In this document: positions 35,327-43,658 of the stretch, piece after piece
Layout of the letters: every line of letters starts with the position of its first letter
Numbering within the stretch: position 1 is the first letter of the stretch
Assembly: GCF_036195325.1 (NCBI RefSeq)
Contig: NZ_CP108101.1
Coordinates: forward strand, 7,936,001 to 8,000,000
From: Streptomyces sp. NBC_00234
GTDB taxonomy: Bacteria > Actinomycetota > Actinomycetes > Streptomycetales > Streptomycetaceae
Direction: 5' to 3'
Length of the DNA: 64,000 bases
The notes under the pieces: model-generated
The model's input: the letters and a program-made list of their open reading frames with translations, nothing else
What the model was told of the DNA's origin: nothing
Database searches by the model: none
Translations under genes and position numbers: made by a program

Positions 35327-36336
35327 CGGGTCGTGATCTCCCCGGCCGTGATCTTGCGCTTCAGCTCGTCGAGCTTCTTGCCCACGGCCGGGTCGGAGGT
35401 GTCGCAGAGCACGATGTCGTTGCGCGGCTCCGTGAAGGTCAACCCGAAGTGGACGGCCTCCGCCTTCCAGTCCCCGGCGACCAGGTGGTCCACGGCGTAC
35501 TCGATCTCCGCACCGATGTCCGTCTCGACATATCCGGCGTACGCGGGATCGGTTCCGCACGGGTGGGCGATCGGGCCGCCTATCAGCTTTCCCTTGCGCT
35601 GGCCGGCGGCCTGAGCGACCCCCTTGTGGCCGAGGTTCAGAATCTGCCCGAGGACGTCCGCACCCGCGCCGAAGTCGGCGAGCGCGGACTGCTTGGCCTT
35701 GGCGACGTCGTTGAAGTCACCCACGTACTGGGGTGCGAGGACCTTCACGTCCGGGTCGGCCGCCTCGGCTCCCCTGGCGTACTCCTTCGCGGCGTTGACG
35801 ATCGCGGGCAGCTCGGCGCCGCCGACGAATCCGACCGTGCCCTTCTCGGAGAGCAGCGCCGACGCGGCGCCGGAGAGGAACGCGGCCTCGGCCTGCTGCG
35901 GGTCGTACAGGGAGAGGTTCGCGAGCGGCTTGCCGTCGGCAGGGCCACCGATCTCCGCGAACTTCACCTTCGGGAAACGGGCCGCCACGTTGCGGACGTC
36001 GGCGTCCGTCTGTCCGCCCAGGGAGATCACGAGGTCCGAGGTGGTGGCGAAGCGGACCAGGGCCTTCTCGTAGTCGGCCGTCGCCACCTGCTCGACCTTG
36101 CTGAACTGCACCGCGCCGGCGTGCCGCTTCTCCGCGCGCTGGTAGCCGAGGTGGGCCGAGGCCATGAACCCGTCGTCGGAGAGCGAGCCGGGGAAGAGGA
36201 CGCCGACCCTGAGCTTGCCACCGCCGTCCGTGTCCCCGGCGGCGGAGGAACCGCCGCAGCCGGTCAGCAGGAGCAGCCCCGAGACCACGGAGGCGGCGAC
36301 GGCGAGGGTGGAGAGAGAAGTTCGGGAAGGTGCCAC
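35323..36336 (-). CDS. BMP-family substrate-binding lipoprotein
   Basis: A 337-residue periplasmic-binding-type protein anchored by lipid at Cys27 (lipobox LLTGC). The mature part begins KLRVGVLFPGSLSDDGFMASAHLG and has the BMP/PnrA pattern, including FVGGAELPAIVNAAKEYARGA and VLGQILNLGHKG. Known BMP proteins bind purine nucleosides; some actinomycete relatives bind other ligands, so specificity is unknown. GTG 36336 follows GGAGG. It is the first gene of a leftward operon that continues with the ATPase, permeases and imine reductase, and faces the GntR gene across a 169-bp promoter region. Confidence 0.93.
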   Translation of the reverse strand: MAPSRTSLSTLAVAASVVSGLLLLTGCGGSSAAGDTDGGGKLRVGVLFPGSLSDDGFMASAHLGYQRAEKRHAGAVQFSKVEQVATADYEKALVRFATTSDLVISLGGQTDADVRNVAARFPKVKFAEIGGPADGKPLANLSLYDPQQAEAAFLSGAASALLSEKGTVGFVGGAELPAIVNAAKEYARGAEAADPDVKVLAPQYVGDFNDVAKAKQSALADFGAGADVLGQILNLGHKGVAQAAGQRKGKLIGGPIAHPCGTDPAYAGYVETDIGAEIEYAVDHLVAGDWKAEAVHFGLTFTEPRNDIVLCDTSDPAVGKKLDELKRKITAGEITTR

Positions 36337-36372
36337 TGAGGTGCCTCCAGGAGACGGGGCCCGCGAGCCGGT

Positions 36373-36388
36373 TAGTGGTATACCGCTA
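36373..36388. promoter_or_regulatory. 16-bp palindrome, probable GntR/FCD operator
   Basis: TAGTGGTATACCGCTA is symmetric about 36380/36381 with one mismatched pair; its core GGTATACC is perfect and resembles the GTATAC-centred sites of FCD-type GntR regulators. It lies 37 bases above the lipoprotein start and 118 above the GntR start. AGCGGT half-sites recur near 36427 and 36445. Confidence 0.72.
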
Positions 36389-36505
36389 TGCGGCCCCAGT
36401 TTCCGGGTGCGATGTTGCCGTTGTGTTAGCGAGCGGTTAGCACTAGCGGTCCTGCCGCACGGTCCGCTTACTGTGGAACCGTTCGCGAGTGGAGGAAAAG
36501 CCTTG

Positions 36506-37219
36506 GTGACACCAGCTCAACCGTCCGAAGCAGGGCGCCGCTCACTGCGCGACCATGCGTACGAAACCCTGCGACGGCGCATCATCGAGGTCGAACTCCA
36601 GCCGGGCGAAAGGCTCGTCGAGCGCGACCTGGCCACGGAGCTCGAGGTCTCGCGCATTCCCCTGCGCGAGGCGCTGCGTCTCCTGGCGGCCGACGGACTC
36701 GTGGTGCTGGTCCCGCACCGGGGAGCGCTGGTGGCACCGTTCACGCCGACCGACGTACGCGACCTCTTCGACGTACGCGAGTCACTGGAGTCCCTCGCCG
36801 CCCGCCTGGCGGCGGAGCGGGCGGGCGAAGAGGGGCTGGAACGCCTGGCGGCGCGCCTGGACGTCGCCCGTACCGCGATACGTGAGCAGGACCGCCGCGC
36901 CATCGCCTTCGCCAACGCGGCTTTTCACACCGACATCGTCGACCTCGCGAGCAACGCGCTGCTGAGCGGAGTAATGCGTCCGCTGGAGGCGCGTATGCAC
37001 TGGCTCTTCCGCCTGACCGCCCAGCGGGACCCGGCGCAACAGTGCGCGGAACACCAGCAGTTGTACGAGGCCGTCGCCGCCCGCGACGGCGACCTCGCGG
37101 CCCGCCTGGCCCACGAACACGTCGCGGACGGCCGTGCGACCAGCCTGGCCCTGGCGGCCCGGTGGTCCCACGCGGACATCGACCCGCAGGAGGTCGCCGC
37201 ACGCCGTCGCCGGGGGTGA
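36506..37219 (+). CDS. GntR-family regulator with FCD domain
   Basis: A 237-residue regulator with an N-terminal winged helix (about residues 13-75; ERDLATELEVSRIPLREALRLLAADGLV) and a C-terminal FCD ligand domain (about 85-215), whose metal/ligand histidines and acidic residues (FANAAFHTDIVDLAS, AEHQQLYEAVAARD) are visible. FCD regulators usually bind organic or amino acids. GTG 36506 is preceded by GGAGG. Divergent from the BMP transporter operon, it is very likely its regulator through the 36373-36388 palindrome. Confidence 0.93.
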   Translation: MTPAQPSEAGRRSLRDHAYETLRRRIIEVELQPGERLVERDLATELEVSRIPLREALRLLAADGLVVLVPHRGALVAPFTPTDVRDLFDVRESLESLAARLAAERAGEEGLERLAARLDVARTAIREQDRRAIAFANAAFHTDIVDLASNALLSGVMRPLEARMHWLFRLTAQRDPAQQCAEHQQLYEAVAARDGDLAARLAHEHVADGRATSLALAARWSHADIDPQEVAARRRRG

Positions 37220-37291
37220 GAAGCGGGCGATGTGCGTGCCGCGGCACCCGGTCCCTCGGTGCCCTGCCCGGTTCGGGCATCATTCCGTCAC

Positions 37292-37621
37292 ATGATCACC
37301 ATTCACCTGAAGTACGAGATCGACCCCGACCGCATCGAGGACTTCGAGGAGTACGGCCGCCGCTGGGTCACCCTGGTCAACCGGTTCGGCGGCACGCACC
37401 ACGGCTATTTCCTGCCCAGCGAGGGGGACAGCGACATCGCGTACGCACTCTTCTCGTTCCCCGGCTTCGCGGAGTACGAGCGGTACCGGACGGACAGCGT
37501 CACTGATCCCGAGTGCCAGGCCGCGTTCGAGCTTGCTCGCCGGACGCAGTGCATCCGGCGCTACGAGCGCCGCTTCCTGCGCCCTCTCGACCCGGCGAAC
37601 ACGGACTCCGCCGCGCACTGA
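37292..37621 (+). CDS. NIPSNAP-family protein
   Basis: A 109-residue single-domain protein of the NIPSNAP/ferredoxin-like fold. Visible features are ITIHLKYEIDPDRIEDFEEYGRRW, the central GTHHGYFLPSEGDSDIAYALFSFP and a C-terminal arginine-rich end (CIRRYERRFLRP). Members are small dimeric proteins; function is mostly unknown. ATG 37292 has no strong ribosome-binding site. It lies 72 bases behind the GntR gene on the same strand and may be co-transcribed with it. Confidence 0.85.
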   Translation: MITIHLKYEIDPDRIEDFEEYGRRWVTLVNRFGGTHHGYFLPSEGDSDIAYALFSFPGFAEYERYRTDSVTDPECQAAFELARRTQCIRRYERRFLRPLDPANTDSAAH

Positions 37622-37686
37622 GCGTCGCGGGGCGAACGCGTCACGCGGGGGTGTCGGGCCGCAGTCCGCGCTGCATCCTCGGACCT

Positions 37687-37733
37687 CCCGCCGGGAAGGG
37701 ACGGAGGATCGACGTCCGTCCTCTCCCGGCGGG
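37687..37733. terminator. Branched hairpin between convergent genes
   Basis: CCCGCCGGGA at 37687-37696 pairs with TCCCGGCGGG at 37724-37733, and the interior contains a further GGACGG/CCGTCC stem. It lies between the NIPSNAP stop (37621) and the stop of the fibronectin-III gene (37754). Confidence 0.8.
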
Positions 37734-37753
37734 ATGACCTTCCGCGTGTGCGG

Positions 37754-39811
37754 TCAGTGCGTCACAGCGGCAGCCTGGCTCGCGCCCGACTCGGAACCGT
37801 CCGCGTAGACGACCGTGACGCGGTAGTACACCGTCGTCGCCGCCGGCAGGTCCCTGTCCACCCAGGACCCGGTGCTCGACGTGTCCTCGGGCTCGGTGCC
37901 GACCAGGTCGAACGCCTCGGTCTGCCGGTTCCAGCGGTAGACGTTGAAGCCGGTGACCGCACTGCCGTTCTCGTTCTCGGCGCTGGACAGGGCCCAGCTC
38001 AGCCAGCCGCTCTGATTGACGCCGAGATAGGCGAGAGGGGCTCCGGGCGCGGCCGGAGCGGTCGGGCGGAGGTCCAGCTCGGTGACCGGTGTGACCGTGG
38101 CGCCGGAGTCCGGCGTGATCTGGTTCCCGTACTGGTCGACGGCCACGACGCTGTACCGCACCTGCTGTCCGTCGGCGGGTACGAAGTCGTGGAACGTCGT
38201 CCCGCTGATCTCCCACGGCTGGAAGTTCGAGGGGTGAGGCACCGGGGTGTAGGTCCACAGGCCGTCGACGAGCGTTCCGCGCAGCAGGCGGTAGTGGTCG
38301 AGACCGGGCTCGGTGCTCGCGTCCCAGGTGAACGTGATGCCGTTCTCCTTCGGGACGGCGGTGACTCCGGTGACCGCCGCGGGTGCCGTCGTGTTGCCGA
38401 CGACGCCGACGGAGAGCTCCTGGGACGCCACGCCTCCGTTCCCCTCGTGGTCGAGGGCGACCACCGCGTAGTAGTACGTGACGCCGGGCGGCGGAGCCGC
38501 GTCGGTGAAGGTGGTGCCCTGCACCCCCTTGCCGACCTCCTCGATCGTCCTTCCGGGGGTGGTGCGCGACTGGCGCGACCGGAAGACCGAATAGCCCGCG
38601 AAATCGTCGCTGGTCCGCTCGGAGGCGTCCCAGGCCAGCGTGACGCCGGCCTCGCTCTCCACGGCTCGCGCGTTGAGCGCGGTGTCGACCGGGCCCGTCA
38701 GATCGCGGCTGTAGTACTCCGCCGTGCCGGACGCCGGGGATTCGTTGCCGTGCGTGTCCACCGCGGTGACGACGTAGTAATAGGTGTGCCCCGTCTGCGG
38801 GAGGGGACCGCTGTAGCCGCCCGACGAGAAGGCGTCGCCGGTCAGCCGGTTCTCAGCGGTGAGGGCGACCGGAAGGGACGTCGAGCGGTAGACGCGGTAA
38901 CCGGCGAGGTCGGTCTCCGCGTTGCCGTCCCAGTAGAGCGTGACGGTCTTCGGGGTGCCTATGGCCCAGTTGTCCTCGACACCCTTCGGGGCGGCGGGAG
39001 CGGTCCGGTCCAGGGTGGTGATGCCGAGGTCGGCTGTGCCGGAGGAGATGTTGCCGGCCTTGTCGAAGGCACGGACCTCGTAGTAGTAGAACCTGCCGTC
39101 CTTCGGGACGGTCGTGTCGGTGTACGACGTGGACGTCGTCGTCGCGATCGGCTTCGCCGGGTAGGTGGTGCCCTTGAGGCGGCGGAACACCTGGTAGCCG
39201 GCGAGGTCCATCTCCGCGTTCTTCGCCCAGCCGACCTTCGCCGCCGCGGTCGCCGTGCTGTAGGTGACGGCGGTGCCGGTGGGGACGAGCGGCTTGACCT
39301 TGTCGGTCGTCGCCGAAGTGCGGGGAGCGTAGGCGAACTTGACGTTGGCCGCCCCCGTCCAGTTGACGAAGTCGATGCGCAGACTGTGCTTGCCCGACGG
39401 GATGGTCAGGGTGACGGTCTTGGAGACGGTTGTGGCGACGTTCTTCCACAGGTCGACCTTGCGGACGCCGTCGAGGTAGACACGGATGCCGTCGCGCGAG
39501 GACGCGCTGAACGTGAAGGGCCCGCCGGATCCGAAGTCGCGGGTCACGGCCCAGCGGACACCGAAGTAGTTGGCGGGCATGCCCTTGTAGCCGGGCGCTC
39601 CGGTACCCCAGTTCTGGTCGATCACGGAGTCGCAGTCCGTGCCCTTGGGCGTACCGGAGAAGGTGGTGTTCGCGTAGAACGTCCGCTTGAAGACCGGCGA
39701 CGCGCAGGTCACAGCGGCGGAAGCGGGGTGGGCCGCGCCAAGCAGGCCGCCCGCGGTGGCGAGAACGACGGCGCCGGCGGTGGCGACCTTCGTACCCCTG
39801 GGTCGGTTCAT
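37754..39811 (-). CDS. Secreted PA14/fibronectin type III protein
   Basis: A 685-residue exported protein. Signal peptide residues 1-33 (basic start, AHPASA cleavage region) are followed by a PA14-like domain (about 35-165; FYANTTFSGTPKGTDCDSV, RDGIRVYLDGVRKVDLW) and then about five fibronectin type III modules, each with a repeated pattern such as DLAGYQVFRR / YYYEVRAFDKAGNISSG. No catalytic domain is visible, so it probably binds carbohydrate or other surfaces extracellularly. The start is ATG 39811 with AAGGAACG upstream. A large hairpin lies immediately above the ribosome-binding site. Confidence 0.9.
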   Translation of the reverse strand: MNRPRGTKVATAGAVVLATAGGLLGAAHPASAAVTCASPVFKRTFYANTTFSGTPKGTDCDSVIDQNWGTGAPGYKGMPANYFGVRWAVTRDFGSGGPFTFSASSRDGIRVYLDGVRKVDLWKNVATTVSKTVTLTIPSGKHSLRIDFVNWTGAANVKFAYAPRTSATTDKVKPLVPTGTAVTYSTATAAAKVGWAKNAEMDLAGYQVFRRLKGTTYPAKPIATTTSTSYTDTTVPKDGRFYYYEVRAFDKAGNISSGTADLGITTLDRTAPAAPKGVEDNWAIGTPKTVTLYWDGNAETDLAGYRVYRSTSLPVALTAENRLTGDAFSSGGYSGPLPQTGHTYYYVVTAVDTHGNESPASGTAEYYSRDLTGPVDTALNARAVESEAGVTLAWDASERTSDDFAGYSVFRSRQSRTTPGRTIEEVGKGVQGTTFTDAAPPPGVTYYYAVVALDHEGNGGVASQELSVGVVGNTTAPAAVTGVTAVPKENGITFTWDASTEPGLDHYRLLRGTLVDGLWTYTPVPHPSNFQPWEISGTTFHDFVPADGQQVRYSVVAVDQYGNQITPDSGATVTPVTELDLRPTAPAAPGAPLAYLGVNQSGWLSWALSSAENENGSAVTGFNVYRWNRQTEAFDLVGTEPEDTSSTGSWVDRDLPAATTVYYRVTVVYADGSESGASQAAAVTH

Positions 39812-39822
39812 GCGTTCCTTCG

Positions 39823-39866
39823 GTCTTGATCGTTTACGGCGGAGAGTGGCCGCCGACGATCAAGAC
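39823..39866 (-). promoter_or_regulatory. Two-tier hairpin in the leader of the PA14/FN3 gene
   Basis: GTCTTGATCGT at 39823-39833 pairs perfectly with ACGATCAAGAC at 39856-39866, and the interior CGGCGG/CCGCCG stem (39837-39842 with 39850-39855) extends it. It ends 12 bases above the start codon. It could be an operator with 11-bp half sites or an mRNA structure that limits translation. Confidence 0.6.
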
Positions 39867-39978
39867 ACGCGAGCCGGGCGCTTGGTTGTAAGGCGTCGGG
39901 CGAATCCCGCCGCCCCTCGATCCGTGCGTGTGATCCCGGGCCGGGCGGTCCTGCCGTGACACGGGGCCACCGGCCGGG

Positions 39979-40596
39979 TCAGACCGGTCGTGAGCGGTAG
40001 AGATCGCGGATCAGGGCGATCTCGGCCCCGTGGTGCAGGACTTCCTGGTTGACCCACCACACGATGTCGATGAACGGCTCCTCCGCGTCACTGCCATGCG
40101 GATAGGTGCAGTAGCCGACGGTGTCGAGGGCGGCGTCGTCGACGCCCACCAGTGCCTCGCGCCACGCCGCGGCCCCGGCGGTGAAGGCGGCGAGTGCCTC
40201 CGCGACGTCACCACTGACGCGGTAGTCGGCCCGTGTCAGCACGTGGCCGCCCGCTGTGTGTTCCGCCCGCAGCGTCAGCATCTCGCTCAGGTGACTCAGA
40301 CGCCAGGCGAGGGTGGTGAAGGGCGGCGGCCAGGGGTGCGGATAGGACGCGGCATCGCGCCCCCAGTCACCGGCACCCGCCAGGAGCGTCGCCCGCGGCC
40401 CGGGCCCGTCCGAACGCCGCCGTACGGACCAGCAGTCCGGCACCGGCTCCCAGAAGTACTCCTCGTCGCTCATGGGGCCGACCTTGGTCTCCGAACCGTC
40501 GCCGCTGTCCATCACCGGCCCGCTCAGGCGGCCGGTCAGGCGCTCGCAGGCGAAGTCGAACTGCTCCAACAACGGGTCCAGGCGGGGCGGTGTCAC
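39979..40596 (-). CDS. DinB-superfamily protein (mycothiol-transferase-like fold)
   Basis: A 205-residue protein of the DinB/maleylpyruvate-isomerase fold, a four-helix bundle that usually holds a metal through three histidines. The likely ligands are in TTLAWRLSHLSEMLTLRAEH and the C-terminal NQEVLHHGAEIALIRDLYR. Homologues in actinomycetes include mycothiol-dependent transferases, but the reaction here is unknown. GTG 40596 is preceded by GGGAGCC. The gene is separated from its upstream neighbour by 119 bases. Confidence 0.88.
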   Translation of the reverse strand: MTPPRLDPLLEQFDFACERLTGRLSGPVMDSGDGSETKVGPMSDEEYFWEPVPDCWSVRRRSDGPGPRATLLAGAGDWGRDAASYPHPWPPPFTTLAWRLSHLSEMLTLRAEHTAGGHVLTRADYRVSGDVAEALAAFTAGAAAWREALVGVDDAALDTVGYCTYPHGSDAEEPFIDIVWWVNQEVLHHGAEIALIRDLYRSRPV

Positions 40597-40715
40597 TGAG
40601 GCTCCCAAAGTGAGGGCGAGCTGGTAGGAGTGCGAGGACGGACGGGCCGACAGCCCGGCAGCCTCGCACAGCTCCCGGCGTCCCGGCCTCCCATTTTCCG
40701 GTGAGTCCTCCGCCT

Positions 40716-41570
40716 TCAGGCACGCCACCGGTCGCGCAGCTGCCACATCAGCCGTTCGGCGAGATGGTGACGCCACAGCCACATCGGCAGCCGACGGTGC
40801 GGTACGTAGGACCAGAGGTCGTCGTCGGCCTCGTTGCCCCGGGGCTGGGATCGCAGGAGTTCCAGGCAGCGCCGATCCACGGTGCGGTGCAGCCGGGCGA
40901 CGTGGGCGAGTGCGACGCGGCCCTGGTGGCGCAGCTCGGCGTCCGCCGACTCCAGTGCCCGGGCGACCCTGGGCAGGATCGCCGTCGCCTCGGGATGATT
41001 GAGCGCGAGACCGATGACCGCCACGCCGACCAGATCCTCCCCCCGGTCGAAGGCCGCGTCGACCTCTTCCGGCCGATCGGTTCCCAACAGGGCCGAGCTG
41101 TTCTGCCAGTTCATGCCCTGTCCGGAGGCAGCGCGGCCGACGAGGAACTCGTCCCGACCGGCAGCCCGCCGGAGCAGCGCGTCGTCGGGGGAGCGGCGTC
41201 CGACCCGCGCGGTGCCGGGCTCCCCGACTGTCCCGAGGAGCCGGTCGCGTTCCTCGTCGGGGCGGGAACAGGCCCAGCTCAACACGAGATGGTCCCAGAT
41301 GCGGTGAGCCTCGGCCCGACTGTCGGCAAGCCGGTGGCACAGCACGTCGAGCTCCGGCGCGCCCGGTTCCAGGCCCTCGAACCGGGTGAATGCTCCGGCG
41401 CGCTCCCGGAGATCGCACCGGCGCAGAAAGGCGAGGCGGAGGGTGTCCTGGTCGTCCAGCCGGCCGTTCACGTATCCCCAGGCGAGTTCCGCCGGCTCCA
41501 GCGCCACCGCGTACCGGACGAACTCGGCCGGGACACGGAAGGGGGCAGCGTCGGTCTCGGCAGGCAGCAT
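40716..41570 (-). CDS. Conserved hypothetical protein
   Basis: A 284-residue, mostly helical, arginine-rich soluble protein that I do not recognise. No signal peptide, membrane segment or catalytic motif is visible. Helix-rich stretches such as LPRVARALESADAELRHQGRVALAHVARLHRTV look like HEAT-type repeats, though too few for firm assignment. ATG 41570 has only a weak upstream GG-rich segment. It faces the histidine kinase divergently across 171 bases. Confidence 0.7.
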   Translation of the reverse strand: MLPAETDAAPFRVPAEFVRYAVALEPAELAWGYVNGRLDDQDTLRLAFLRRCDLRERAGAFTRFEGLEPGAPELDVLCHRLADSRAEAHRIWDHLVLSWACSRPDEERDRLLGTVGEPGTARVGRRSPDDALLRRAAGRDEFLVGRAASGQGMNWQNSSALLGTDRPEEVDAAFDRGEDLVGVAVIGLALNHPEATAILPRVARALESADAELRHQGRVALAHVARLHRTVDRRCLELLRSQPRGNEADDDLWSYVPHRRLPMWLWRHHLAERLMWQLRDRWRA

Positions 41571-41741
41571 GGGCCGAGCCTAGGTCGTGTCGTCAAACTG
41601 CCGTCGTTCGACCTCGATCGCTCGACGGGCCTGATCCGGTCGGTCGCACGGCCGAAGGCGACGTCGGGGCGTTCCTGTAGCCCGGAGACGTACGCCCCCA
41701 GGCCCATACCCCCGCCGGACCCCGGCACCTACGATCGGGCC

Positions 41742-42932
41742 ATGCCCGTCATGCCACGTCCACCGCTGCCGAAGAGTGCGCTGCGCATTGCGGAAGTGAC
41801 CCTGACCTGGTGCGGAGCCATCGCGTTCCCCTGGATCCTGTACGTGACCATGCGGGGCAGCCGAGAGGGCTTCTCCGTTCCCCTGCTCCTGGCAGCGGTC
41901 GCGCTCACGGCATACTTCGCCGGCCGGCTGCGGCACAGACCCCTGCCGGCTCTGGCGGTGCTGCTGGCCGGTGGTCTGGCCGGGTCGGCGGCGCGGAGCA
42001 TGACGGAGCTCGGCCTTCTCCAGGTGCTCGTCGGCGACCTCGCCGTCGGCTACGTCGCGGCGACCCGCCCGCGCAGGACCTCACTCACCGCCGTGGCCAT
42101 GGCCCTTGGCACCCAAGTGGTGATCGCGCTCGACCACCGGGCGTGGACGGGTCCTCACGTGGAGACCCTGGCGTTCCTCGTCGTCGCCCTCGCCGCCGCC
42201 TGGACGGCCGGTGACGCGACGCGCGAGCGCCGGGTGCACACGGAGGCGCTGCACGCCCAGGCCACCGCCCAGGCCGTCACCGCGGAACGGCTCCGGATCG
42301 CACGTGAACTGCACGACATGATCGCGCACAGCATCGGCGTCGTCGCCATCCAGGCCGGAGTGGGCAGACGCGTCATCGACACGCAGCCGGACGAGGCACG
42401 CAAGGCGCTCGCCGCCATCGAGGCCACCAGCCAGGAGACCCTGGCCGGCCTCGGGCGGACGCTGGGCGCGCTGCGCCGAGCGGATTCGGGCCGTGCACCG
42501 GACGCCGCACCGCGCGAGCCGACGCCGGGCCTGGACCGGGACGGCATCGAGCGACTGGTCGAGTCGGCGAGGGGCACCGGCATCCGGGTCGACCTGCGGT
42601 GGCGCGGAGAACGACGCACACTGCCCGCCGACATCGAACTCGCCGCCTACCGGATCATTCAGGAATCGCTCACCAACGTCGTCCGGCATGCCGGAACCGC
42701 CGACTGCCACGTCGCCGTCGACTACCGGCTCGACGAACTGTCCGTCGAGGTCGAGGACCGCGGGCGTGGCGGCCTCGCCTCCGGACCCGCTCGCGGCACC
42801 GGCTACGGCGTGGTCGGAATGCGCGAGCGAGTCGCCCTGCTGCGCGGCCGGTTCACCGCCGGACCGCTCCCCGAAGGGGGATTCCGTGTGACGGCGCGGC
42901 TTCCCCTGCCCGAAGGAGCACCTCTGTCATGA
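41742..42932 (+). CDS. Two-component sensor histidine kinase (NarL/DesK class)
   Basis: A 396-residue kinase. Five or so hydrophobic segments (residues about 15-155) form the membrane sensor. The HisKA_3 dimerisation helix carries the phospho-acceptor His191 in RIARELHDMIAHSIGVVAIQAG, and the HATPase domain ends with DRGRGG and GTGYGVVGMRERVALLRG. The last codons overlap the response-regulator start by four bases. Such pairs in Streptomyces often sense envelope or antibiotic stress; no target gene is adjacent. The ATG at 41742 is chosen over the one at 41751 because it is upstream and in frame; both lack a good ribosome-binding site. Confidence 0.94.
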   Translation: MPVMPRPPLPKSALRIAEVTLTWCGAIAFPWILYVTMRGSREGFSVPLLLAAVALTAYFAGRLRHRPLPALAVLLAGGLAGSAARSMTELGLLQVLVGDLAVGYVAATRPRRTSLTAVAMALGTQVVIALDHRAWTGPHVETLAFLVVALAAAWTAGDATRERRVHTEALHAQATAQAVTAERLRIARELHDMIAHSIGVVAIQAGVGRRVIDTQPDEARKALAAIEATSQETLAGLGRTLGALRRADSGRAPDAAPREPTPGLDRDGIERLVESARGTGIRVDLRWRGERRTLPADIELAAYRIIQESLTNVVRHAGTADCHVAVDYRLDELSVEVEDRGRGGLASGPARGTGYGVVGMRERVALLRGRFTAGPLPEGGFRVTARLPLPEGAPLS

Positions 42933-43585
42933 CGATCCGCGTCCTGCTCGCAGACGACCAGCCGCTGGTACGTTCCGGCCTGCGTGTGCTGATGGCCGAC
43001 ACCGACGACATCCGCGTCGTCGGAGAGGCCGCGAACGGCGCCGAGGCACACCAGCTGGTCAGGGACGTCCACCCCGACGTGGTGCTGATGGATATCCGGA
43101 TGCCCGGTATGGACGGCATCGAGGCCACCCGGATCATCGCCGGCGAGGCCACGACGACACGCGTGCTGATCCTCACCACGTTCGACGACGACGACTCCGT
43201 GTACGCGGCGCTGCGTTCCGGCGCGAGCGGGTTCCTCGTCAAGAACATGGACCTGGACGACATCCTCGCAGCAGTCCGCGTGGTCGCCGCCGGAGACGCC
43301 CTCATCGCTCCGAGCGTCACCCGCCGTCTCATCGAGGAGTTCGCCGCACGCCCCGAACCGGCTCCCCGGTCGCGTGCGGTCGAGGGCGTCACGGAGCGGG
43401 AGCGCGAGGTACTGACGCTCATCGGCCGCGGCCTGTCCAACAGCGAGATCGCCGCCCAGCTCTGCATCAGCGTGTCGACGGCCAAGGCGCACGTGGCACG
43501 CCTGCTGTCGAAACTCGACGCCCGCGACCGGGTGCAACTCGTCATCCTCGCCTACGAGACGGGGCTGGTGACACCGTCCCGGTGA
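42929..43585 (+). CDS. NarL-family response regulator
   Basis: A 218-residue regulator. The receiver domain has the acidic pair at 9-10 (LLADDQ), phospho-acceptor Asp55 (VVLMDIRMPG) and the conserved Lys near 105 (FLVKNM). The C-terminal LuxR-type HTH (about 155-210) reads TEREREVLTLIGRGLSNSEIA. GAAGGAG precedes the ATG, which overlaps the kinase stop as ATGA. It is the cognate partner of the kinase encoded just upstream. Confidence 0.96.
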   Translation: MTIRVLLADDQPLVRSGLRVLMADTDDIRVVGEAANGAEAHQLVRDVHPDVVLMDIRMPGMDGIEATRIIAGEATTTRVLILTTFDDDDSVYAALRSGASGFLVKNMDLDDILAAVRVVAAGDALIAPSVTRRLIEEFAARPEPAPRSRAVEGVTEREREVLTLIGRGLSNSEIAAQLCISVSTAKAHVARLLSKLDARDRVQLVILAYETGLVTPSR

Positions 43586-43658
43586 CGACAGAGGGCCGCG
43601 CCGGGTGTGGGGCGGGGCGGATGCATGGTCCCCGCAGGCCGGGTGGGACCATGAACCG

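Noticed and set aside
39823..39866. Riboswitch in the PA14/FN3 leader
   Set aside because: The hairpin is real, but it lacks the conserved core of the c-di-AMP or other known riboswitches that precede secreted-protein genes in actinomycetes.
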